NCBI GenBank assembly: GCA_946614435.1
Contig: CAMOGW010000006.1
Span: 32,417-96,416, forward strand
DNA length: 64,000 nucleotides
Source: an uncultured Prevotella sp.
GTDB taxonomy: Bacteria; Bacteroidota; Bacteroidia; Bacteroidales; Bacteroidaceae
Direction: 5' to 3'
Shown here in pieces: positions 1-5,976 of this stretch. Position 1 is the first letter of the stretch. Each line of letters opens with the position of its first letter. A program made the position numbers and the translations under genes. The notes beneath the pieces are model-generated. The model was not told the origin of the DNA, searched no databases, and worked only from the letters and a program-made list of their open reading frames with translations.

Positions 1-92
1 AACACACAATAACCCTTGGTTACTTTGAAATCTAAGAGAACCGTATCTTCTTCATAAACTTTCTTAATAAGTGGTGCGAAATCAGCTGTCAT
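1..92 (-). CDS. N-terminal fragment of an unidentified gene running off the window edge
   Basis: An open frame starts with ATG at 90-92 on the minus strand and stays open to the window edge (30 codons, beginning MTADFAPLIKKVY). It is divergent from the YbjQ gene, whose promoter lies just upstream, an ordinary arrangement for two real genes. The fragment is too short for me to recognise a family. It could also be a chance open frame. Confidence 0.35.
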   Translation of the reverse strand, partial: MTADFAPLIKKVYEEDTVLLDFKVTKGYCV

Positions 93-106
93 TCAGTGAT
101 TATTGC

Positions 107-115
107 TATTTTTGC
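107..115 (+). promoter_or_regulatory. -7 promoter element for the YbjQ-MmcQ pair
   Basis: TATTTTTGC matches the Bacteroidota -7 consensus TAnnTTTGC and lies 28 bases before the YbjQ start codon. Confidence 0.6.
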
Positions 116-143
116 ACATATTCTTTAACATATTTTTTTTGAG

Positions 144-461
144 ATGATACTTACAACTACCCAACAGATTGAGGGTCGCAACATCCGCGAGTACAAGGGT
201 GTGGTGACAGGTGAAACGATTATCGGAGCAAACTTCGTGAAAGACTTTTTCGCAGGCATCCGCGACATCGTTGGCGGACGCTCCAGTAGTTATGAAAAGG
301 TGCTGCGCGAGGCAAAGGACACATCGATGAAGGAGATGATGGAACGCGCCCAGGCTATGGGAGCCAATGCCATCGTGGGCATCGACATCGACTACGAGAC
401 CATCGGCGAGACCAACTCCATGCTGATGGTTGCCACCAGTGGAACGGCTGTTGTTATATAG
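144..461 (+). CDS. YbjQ/UPF0145 family protein
   Basis: This 105-residue protein matches the whole YbjQ (UPF0145, 'putative heavy-metal-binding') family: an N-terminal beta strand ([10 protein letters not shown]), a GxxVxGxxIIGANF segment, an amphipathic middle helix ([18 protein letters not shown]) and the typical [12 protein letters not shown] strand. These proteins are small cytosolic pentamers; metal binding is a structural suggestion, not an established role. The start at 144 follows a -7 promoter element at a suitable distance. The next gene begins 5 bases after its stop, so the two are probably co-transcribed. Length and motifs are normal for the family. Confidence 0.88.
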   Translation: MILTTTQQIEGRNIREYKGVVTGETIIGANFVKDFFAGIRDIVGGRSSSYEKVLREAKDTSMKEMMERAQAMGANAIVGIDIDYETIGETNSMLMVATSGTAVVI

Positions 462-466
462 ACCCC

Positions 467-832
467 ATGAACATAGAAGACTATCGTGAGTATTGCCTGT
501 CGCTGGGCGCAGACGTTGAAGAGAAACTGCCTTTCCAGAAATTCAAAAGCGGAGAGGGGGTATTAGTGTTCTATGTCATGGGACACATGTTTTCATTCTT
601 CGACTGCAATGATTTCTCGGTGATCTCGCTGAAATGTCAGCCAGAGCGCATTGAGGACTTGAAGGAACAGTATGATTGTATCGGTAATCCCTATAACGAG
701 TCGCCCAAACACTGGATTGGCATCAATCCCGATGCGGCTCCCGATGACTTACTGAAGGAACTGACCCGAAACTCCTACGAGATAGTCAAGGCAAAATATC
801 AGAAACATGATTCGCGACCTCATTGCCATTGA
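467..832 (+). CDS. MmcQ/YjbR family protein
   Basis: This 121-residue protein belongs to the MmcQ/YjbR (CyaY-like fold) family, with the characteristic N-terminal EDYREYCLSLGADVEEKLPF, a central MGHMFSFFD strand, ISLKCQPERIEDL, and a C-terminal HWIGINPDAAPDDLLKEL segment. Family members are annotated as DNA-binding on structural grounds; the physiological role is unknown. It starts 5 bases after the YbjQ stop, so the two form an operon. The protein ends at a normal position for the family. Confidence 0.87.
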   Translation: MNIEDYREYCLSLGADVEEKLPFQKFKSGEGVLVFYVMGHMFSFFDCNDFSVISLKCQPERIEDLKEQYDCIGNPYNESPKHWIGINPDAAPDDLLKELTRNSYEIVKAKYQKHDSRPHCH

Positions 833-905
833 CTTCATGGAAATGCAGCTGAATCGTGGGATGCATCATTGTGTTTTGCGGTGCAAAATGTAACGGAACT
901 TGGGG

Positions 906-1081
906 AGATTCTGGTTGAATGAGTATAAGCAGCTGCAGCGGATTATATAATCGGCTATAGCGGACTATGTAATCCGCTGCAGCTGCTTATACTGAAATGG
1001 CCTAAATCATCCCGAGAAATAAGGCAGGCCCTCCCCTGAAATAGAGGCGGTTCTCCCGTGAAATGGGATAGTTTCTGTTAT
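906..1081. repeat. 22-bp-period degenerate array (locus 1, 8 units)
   Basis: Eight consecutive 22-base units start at 906, 928, 950, 972, 994, 1016, 1038 and 1060. The last four each begin with GAAAT (994, 1016, 1038, 1060), and three of them end in TCCCGA, TCCCCT or TCCCGT, with a different 11-base centre in each. The result alternates about 11 conserved bases (TCCCGTGAAAT) with about 11 variable bases. Units at 928 and 950 match at 16 of 22 positions, and units 928 and 972 also match strongly. Twenty-two is not a multiple of three, so this is not a coding repeat. I do not recognise a known element. Confidence 0.85.
922..993. repeat. Perfect 24-bp inverted repeat with 24-base loop
   Basis: The arm at 922-945 (AGTATAAGCAGCTGC then AGCGGATTA) is the exact reverse complement of 970-993. 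The loop is 946-969. The structure lies within the 22-bp array, so one array unit is effectively inverted relative to another. It has no T-tract, so it is a poor terminator candidate. Confidence 0.9.
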
Positions 1082-1146
1082 GAATACCTATTATGAATTG
1101 CACTAAATAAGAATCACGCAAATGTTTGTATATTAAAAAAATGTAT

Positions 1147-1155
1147 TATCTTTGC
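1147..1155 (+). promoter_or_regulatory. -7 promoter element for the GH3 gene
   Basis: TATCTTTGC matches TAnnTTTGC, and a TTTG at about 1123 is suitably placed as the -33 element. This implies a 5' leader of about 100 bases before the GH3 start. Confidence 0.65.
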
Positions 1156-1262
1156 AGCACTAACAGCCCTAATTAACGAGAACGGCAGATAATGGATGTA
1201 CTATGGACAAGAGGGAAATAGGGCATCGGCCAGTTTCGCTATAATTATAATAAAGAACTAAC

Positions 1263-3530
1263 ATGAAGAACCGAAGAATTTTTATCTTGACACTGGCTGC
1301 CATCAGCGTGATGAGCGCCAGCGCACAGCTGTTGCCGTATCAGAATGCCAGCCTCACTGCCGACGAGCGGGCCGATGACCTGCTGAGTAGGCTCACGCTG
1401 GAGGAAAAAGTGAAACTCATGCGCAATGGATCGCCTGCCATCGACCGACTGGGCATCCCGGCCTGGGACTGGTGGAGCGAGGCACTGCATGGGGTGGGGC
1501 GAAATGGGCTTTCCACCACATTCCCCTCGTGCATCGGCATGGCTGCGTCGTTCGACGATGCACTGCTCGACCGCATCTACACTGCCGTGAGCGATGAGGC
1601 CCGTGCCAAGAACACGCAGATGCGACGAGAGGGTAAGAAGATAGGGCGCTATCAGGGACTGTCGTTCTGGACACCTACCATCAACATCTTCCGTGACCCT
1701 CGCTGGGGGCGCGGACAGGAAAGCTATGGTGAAGACCCCTACCTGAACGGGCGCATGGGTAGCATCGTGGTGCGTGCGTTGCAGGGACAGAACCTGCCCG
1801 AGGCCGCTGCTACACCTTACTATAAATTATATGCGTGCGCGAAGCACTTCGCCGTGCATAGCGGACCGGAGAAGCTGCGCCATGCCATGAATGTTGAGAA
1901 CCTGCCGGCACGCGACCTTTGGGAGAGCTATCTGCCAGCCTTCAAGATGCTGGTGAAACAGGCTGGCGTGAAGGAGGTGATGTGCGCCTATCAGCGCTTT
2001 GAGGGCGATCCATGCTGCGGTTCCAACCGACTGTTGCAGCACATCCTGCGCGATGAGTGGGGCTATGAGGGCCTGGTGGTGAGTGACTGTGGAGCCGTGG
2101 GCGACTTTTGGCAACCGGGTCGTCACGGGGTGTCGGCTGACAAGCCCGCCGCTGCAGCCAAGGCCGTGCTCAGCGGCACCGACGTGGAGTGTGGCGCTCA
2201 CTATGGTGCGCTGCCCGATGCTGTGCGTCGGGGCGACGTGTCGGAGGAACAGCTCAACGTCAGTGTGCGCCGCCTGCTGAAAGGACGCTTCGAGATGGGC
2301 AACCTCGATGCCGACTCGCTCGTGCCTTGGACGCGCATACCCACATCGGTCATCGGTTGCAAGGCGCATAAGGAACTGGCCCGGCAGATGGCCCGCGAGC
2401 AGATGGTGCTCCTGAAGAACGACGGCGTGCTGCCCCTCTCGGCAGACAAGAAAGGACGTTCAGGCATCATGGTCATGGGACCCAATGCAGCCGACTCTAC
2501 CATGCTCTGGGGCATATACTTCGGGCAGCCCTCCCATACGGTCACCCCGCTTGAGGGACTGCGTGCCCGTCTGGGTGACGTGCCGTATCTCACGGCCTGC
2601 GACATTACCAGCATGACGGCCAAGGAGCGTGCCATCGGAGCCACTACAGAGACAGCCGACGGCAGTACTACGCTGCAGATGGTGGACAAGGGTGAGCATA
2701 CGTTCACAATCAAAGAAATCCTGAAGGCTGCCAAGAGAGCGAAGACCGTCATATTCGTGGGCGGCATATCGCCCAATCTGGAGCGTGAGGAGGCCCGCAC
2801 CGATGCGAAAGGATTCGACGGAGGCGACCGCACCTCGATAGAGTTGCCGCAGGTGCAGCGCGACATCTTGCAGACATTGCACAAGGCTGGCAAGAAGGTG
2901 GTGTTCGTGTGCTGCAGCGGTTCAGCCGTGGCGCTGGTGCCCGAGATGGAGAGTTGCAACGCCATCGTCGAGGCATGGTATGCTGGTGAGCAGGGCGGTC
3001 ATGCACTGGCCGACGTGCTCTTGGGCGACTACAACCCGTCGGGCAAGCTGCCCGTCACGTTCTATCGCGATGACAGTCAGCTGCCGCCGTTCGACGACTA
3101 TCGCATGTCGGGGCGCACCTATCGCTTCTTCCGGGGCGAGCTCCTTTTCCCCTTTGGCTACGGCCTGTCTTACACCACGTTTGAGCTGGCCAACGAGCAG
3201 TGCCGTCTGAACCAAAAGGGAGCCTACGATGTGACGATTGACGTGACGAACACCGGGCAGCGCGAAGGTAACGAGGTGGTGCAGCTCTATCTGCATCGTC
3301 AGGGCGACACAGCCGACGGTCCTGTGAAGACCCTTCGCGGTTATGCCCGTACTCGCCTGCTGAAACCGGGTGAGAAGCAGACCGTCACTATCCAGTTGTC
3401 GCGTGCTGATTTCGAGTGGTGGGATGCCGCCCATTCCGTCATGCGCATCCTCCCCGGTCGCTACGACGTGATGGTGGGCACCTCGAGTGCTGACAAGGAC
3501 CTCAGGAAACTCAGCATCACACTGCCGTGA
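1263..3530 (+). CDS. Glycoside hydrolase family 3 beta-xylosidase/beta-glucosidase, exported
   Basis: This 755-residue enzyme hydrolyses beta-linked glycosides from non-reducing ends; within GH3 it most resembles Prevotella/Bacteroides beta-xylosidase-type proteins. Residues 1-21 form a signal peptide ending SASAQ. The GH3 N-terminal barrel follows, with DPRWGRGQESYGEDP (about 145-159), KHFAVHSGPE and the nucleophile motif VVSDCGAV with Asp275. The GH3 C-terminal domain (about 370-620) includes the WYAGEQGG signature, and a fibronectin-III-like domain closes the protein (about 665-750). It has its own promoter and a strong terminator. No SusC/SusD genes adjoin it. Exact substrate (xylo- versus gluco-oligosaccharides) cannot be decided from sequence. 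Confidence 0.92.
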   Translation: MKNRRIFILTLAAISVMSASAQLLPYQNASLTADERADDLLSRLTLEEKVKLMRNGSPAIDRLGIPAWDWWSEALHGVGRNGLSTTFPSCIGMAASFDDALLDRIYTAVSDEARAKNTQMRREGKKIGRYQGLSFWTPTINIFRDPRWGRGQESYGEDPYLNGRMGSIVVRALQGQNLPEAAATPYYKLYACAKHFAVHSGPEKLRHAMNVENLPARDLWESYLPAFKMLVKQAGVKEVMCAYQRFEGDPCCGSNRLLQHILRDEWGYEGLVVSDCGAVGDFWQPGRHGVSADKPAAAAKAVLSGTDVECGAHYGALPDAVRRGDVSEEQLNVSVRRLLKGRFEMGNLDADSLVPWTRIPTSVIGCKAHKELARQMAREQMVLLKNDGVLPLSADKKGRSGIMVMGPNAADSTMLWGIYFGQPSHTVTPLEGLRARLGDVPYLTACDITSMTAKERAIGATTETADGSTTLQMVDKGEHTFTIKEILKAAKRAKTVIFVGGISPNLEREEARTDAKGFDGGDRTSIELPQVQRDILQTLHKAGKKVVFVCCSGSAVALVPEMESCNAIVEAWYAGEQGGHALADVLLGDYNPSGKLPVTFYRDDSQLPPFDDYRMSGRTYRFFRGELLFPFGYGLSYTTFELANEQCRLNQKGAYDVTIDVTNTGQREGNEVVQLYLHRQGDTADGPVKTLRGYARTRLLKPGEKQTVTIQLSRADFEWWDAAHSVMRILPGRYDVMVGTSSADKDLRKLSITLP

Positions 3531-3548
3531 TAGTAGGTCATTTTTTTT

Positions 3549-3592
3549 AAAAACTACACGGGCTACAGCAATGCAGCCCGTGTAGTTTTTTT
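3549..3592 (+). terminator. Rho-independent terminator after GH3
   Basis: A perfect stem (AAAAACTACACGGGCT paired with AGCCCGTGTAGTTTTT) is followed by a T-run, 18 bases after the GH3 stop codon. Confidence 0.9.
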
Positions 3593-3682
3593 AAATGCGT
3601 TAATTACTAATAATCAGTCGTTGATTACTAAGAATGAACGTTAAAGAACGAGGCTTTCTGTTCTTTTTGTCTCTACTAATCT

Positions 3683-3726
3683 TTTAGTTTTCTAAGAAGT
3701 TAGTAATTTTGTCGTAGAAAACTAAA
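3683..3726 (+). promoter_or_regulatory. Probable BlaI operator with the promoter between its arms
   Basis: A perfect 12-bp inverted repeat, TTTAGTTTTCTA (3683-3694) and TAGAAAACTAAA (3715-3726), brackets a -7 element TAATTTTG (3704-3711) just upstream of the BlaI-family gene. A repressor on this dyad would cover the -7 box, the classical autoregulation of BlaI/MecI systems. The second BlaI gene at 61.6 kb has the same layout with a different arm sequence. Confidence 0.7.
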
Positions 3727-3737
3727 AATCGTGAGAC

Positions 3738-4124
3738 ATGATGCAGCAGAAAACACTGACCAAAGGAGAAATGCAGGTGATGAACATCCTGTGGGACATG
3801 CAGCACGGAGCCTGCGTGGCCGACATACAGAAGAAGTTTCCTGAACCGCAGCCTGCCTACACCACCATTGCCACATTCCTGAAAATCATGGAGCAGAAAG
3901 GCTTCGTAGAGAAACGAAAAGGCAGCACGGGAAAGACATTCGTCTATTCGCCCCTCATGACTCGTGAGCGCTATCGCCGACTGGTGATGAACGATGTGAA
4001 GGACACATTCTTTGGCGGATCGGTGAAATCACTCGTGTCGTTCTTTGCCGAAGAGGACGAGCTGACGCCGGAAGACATCAACGAAATACTAACCATCATA
4101 CAAAACCGTAATCATGCTGACTGA
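3738..4124 (+). CDS. BlaI/MecI/CopY family repressor
   Basis: This 128-residue winged-helix repressor has the family N-terminus LTKGEMQVMNILWDM, the recognition region PAYTTIATFLKIMEQKGFV, and a C-terminal dimerisation part (VKSLVSFFAEEDELTPEDINEI). In BlaI/BlaR systems the repressor is cleaved or released after the partner M56 membrane peptidase senses a signal. The M56 gene overlaps its 3' end by 11 bases, so the two are translationally coupled. The dyad at 3683-3726 is its likely own operator. The inducing signal is unknown; nothing nearby is a beta-lactamase. Confidence 0.92.
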   Translation: MMQQKTLTKGEMQVMNILWDMQHGACVADIQKKFPEPQPAYTTIATFLKIMEQKGFVEKRKGSTGKTFVYSPLMTRERYRRLVMNDVKDTFFGGSVKSLVSFFAEEDELTPEDINEILTIIQNRNHAD

Positions 4125-5871
4125 CTTGATATACTATGACCTGAAAGTGGCGGCGCTGATAGCTGTGTTCTATCTTTTCTATATGCTGCTGCTGGCCCGG
4201 GAAACCACACATGCACTGAATCGTTTTGTGCTGCTTGCTGGCATCGTGCTATCGGTGGTGTTGCCGCTGTGCATCATTACTATACATGAAAAGCCTCACC
4301 CCCAACCCCTCTCCGATTGGAGAGGGGAGTATATAGTACTTCCGATAGAGAACGAAACAACAAAAGATACTACTCCCCTCTCCAATCGGAGAGGGGCTGG
4401 GGGTGAGGCTGTGTCCGTCATTCTCCTTTCTGGCATCTTCCTGCGGCTGCTGTTTCTGGCGAGAAGTTACGGAAAGCTTGCCAAACTGATTTGTAGCGGC
4501 GAAAGGCACACGTTGCCATCGGGAACCCGGGTCAGCGTGGTCGATGTTCCAATAGCTCCGTTCTCATGGATGCAGACCATCGTGCTGTCGCGTGCCGACT
4601 GGCTCATGCAATCCGAATCTATCCTTGCTCATGAAGAGGCGCATGTGCGTCATCACCATAGCTACGACGTTGTGGTCGTAGAAGTGCTCACGGCTCTGCA
4701 ATGGTTCAACCCCGTGGTGTGGTTCCTGCGTCAGGAACTGCGCATTCTCCACGAGTATCAGGCCGATGCATCCGTTCTCTCAAGCGGCTTCGATGAAAGC
4801 CAGTACATTCACTTACTGATGCAGAAAGCGACGGGCATTCAGGCCTGTGCCCTCGCCAACGGCATCCACACACCCAAAACTAAAAAACGAATTTTTATGA
4901 TGCTTAAAACAAAATCAGACCGGAGTGCATGGCTCAAAGCACTCTATATCGTACCCGTTGTGCTGGTATCGCTGGCTCTGTCGGCAGAGACTGTCGTTGA
5001 TCATGAAGAAGCGGCAACCAACGATGCCTTCGCTGTGCGCCTGTTCAGTGAAAACACCAATGGCCGGGGCGAGAGCTATCAGATTCGCCATCAGCCCGGT
5101 GTCAAGTTCTTCCGCAACGGCAAGGAAGAGCAGATACCCGAAGGGCGCAACATTGCTCTCGAAGTAGAGAAGACCACGATGCAGCTCAACGGCAAGCCCA
5201 TTGACCAGCTCAGCTTGCTTGACCTGCCAGCAGGAGCGCTCAAAGAGGTTCACCTCACAGAGACAGGATCCGACCGCTATGTATGTAATCTGTTGACAGA
5301 AGTGCCAGGCAAGAAGACTGCCTATATCGTGAATGGTAAGCAGGTATCGGAAGAAGCGGTAGGGAAAATTCCTCAGAAGGATGTGGTCAGCGTGACGACA
5401 ATAGGCAGTCGCGAGACCGTGAAAAATGCGCTCCACGTAGAGGCCGATGATGCGGTCGTCGTTGAAACCGAACCAGTCTTCGAAATCTGCGAGCAGCTGC
5501 CTCAGTTCCCCGGTGGCGAAGTGGGGCTGATGAAGTGGCTTGCCCAAAACATCAAGTATCCGACAAAGGCAATGGAATACGGTGTGCAGGGACGTGTGCT
5601 CGTGCAGTTCATCGTTGAGAAGGATGGCAGTCTGAGCAACTTCACGATTGTGGATAGTCCCAAATCGTCGGGGGCCAACATGGTGGTGGTCAATGCCCAA
5701 ATGACCGACAAGCAGCGTAAGGATGCTGAAACGCATAATGCTGGAGTGAAACTGTTGCGTGAGGAGGCTATCCGCGTGGTCAAGGCCATGCCGAAGTGGA
5801 CTCCCGGCAAGCAGAAGGGAAAGGTGGTTCGCTGCAAGTTCCTTATTCCCGTGAGTTACCGTCTGCAGTAA
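4114..5871 (+). CDS. M56 (BlaR1-type) membrane metallopeptidase with TonB C-terminal domain
   Basis: This 585-residue sensor peptidase has membrane helices at about 10-28, 38-56, 100-116 and 275-293. The zinc motif HEEAH (173-177) lies in the cytosolic peptidase part. The region after the last helix is periplasmic and ends in a TonB C-terminal-like domain (about 490-585, with FPGGEVGLMKWLAQNIKYP), an architecture common in Bacteroidota. It overlaps the upstream BlaI gene and presumably cleaves that repressor on signal. Residues about 60-98 are encoded by an in-frame palindromic insertion (4293-4409) in the loop between helices 2 and 3, so the gene tolerates it. The ligand is unknown. Confidence 0.88.
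   Translation: MLTDLIYYDLKVAALIAVFYLFYMLLLARETTHALNRFVLLAGIVLSVVLPLCIITIHEKPHPQPLSDWRGEYIVLPIENETTKDTTPLSNRRGAGGEAVSVILLSGIFLRLLFLARSYGKLAKLICSGERHTLPSGTRVSVVDVPIAPFSWMQTIVLSRADWLMQSESILAHEEAHVRHHHSYDVVVVEVLTALQWFNPVVWFLRQELRILHEYQADASVLSSGFDESQYIHLLMQKATGIQACALANGIHTPKTKKRIFMMLKTKSDRSAWLKALYIVPVVLVSLALSAETVVDHEEAATNDAFAVRLFSENTNGRGESYQIRHQPGVKFFRNGKEEQIPEGRNIALEVEKTTMQLNGKPIDQLSLLDLPAGALKEVHLTETGSDRYVCNLLTEVPGKKTAYIVNGKQVSEEAVGKIPQKDVVSVTTIGSRETVKNALHVEADDAVVVETEPVFEICEQLPQFPGGEVGLMKWLAQNIKYPTKAMEYGVQGRVLVQFIVEKDGSLSNFTIVDSPKSSGANMVVVNAQMTDKQRKDAETHNAGVKLLREEAIRVVKAMPKWTPGKQKGKVVRCKFLIPVSYRLQ
4293..4409. repeat. Nested-palindrome element inserted in frame in the M56 gene (copy 1)
   Basis: The 117-base element (39 codons) has two 39-base ends, 4293-4331 and 4371-4409, that are reverse complements except for one base. 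Each end contains its own hairpin, CCCCTCTCC-N4-GGAGAGGGG, preceded by GCCTCACCCCCA. The core between them is unique. The right end is translated as TPLSNRRGAGGEA. Related ends occur at 18259-18418 and 43635-43673. Confidence 0.93.
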
Positions 5872-5917
5872 AAACAAACTAAAGTTAGTAAAAAGGAAAA
5901 GAGAAGTACCCGGGACA

Positions 5918-5952
5918 ACTCTGGAGGCCGCAGCGATGCGCCCTCCAGAGTT
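5918..5952. terminator. Bidirectional hairpin terminator between convergent genes
   Basis: AACTCTGGAGG (5918-5928) pairs with CCTCCAGAGTT (5942-5952) in the 105-base gap between the M56 gene and the convergent esterase gene. T-rich sequence follows on the plus side. Confidence 0.65.
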
Positions 5953-5976
5953 ATTACTGGTTTTTAATAGTGTTTA

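Larger units (their letters stand above)
833..1146. other. Intergenic region with a 22-bp-period array
   Basis: No gene is visible in the 430 bases between the MmcQ gene and the GH3 gene. The region holds the 22-bp array and perfect inverted repeat described separately, and ends with the GH3 promoter. Confidence 0.7.

Noticed and set aside
906..1081. CRISPR array
   Set aside because: The period (22 bases) is far too short, conserved parts are only about 11 bases and degenerate, and no cas genes are present.
1827..2369. Long antisense frames in the GH3 gene and elsewhere
   Set aside because: They are shadows of GC-rich coding sequence with no recognisable families or start signals.
3738..5871. 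Beta-lactam resistance regulator pair
   Set aside because: The M56 protein ends in a TonB-type domain, not a penicillin-binding sensor domain, and no beta-lactamase gene is near.
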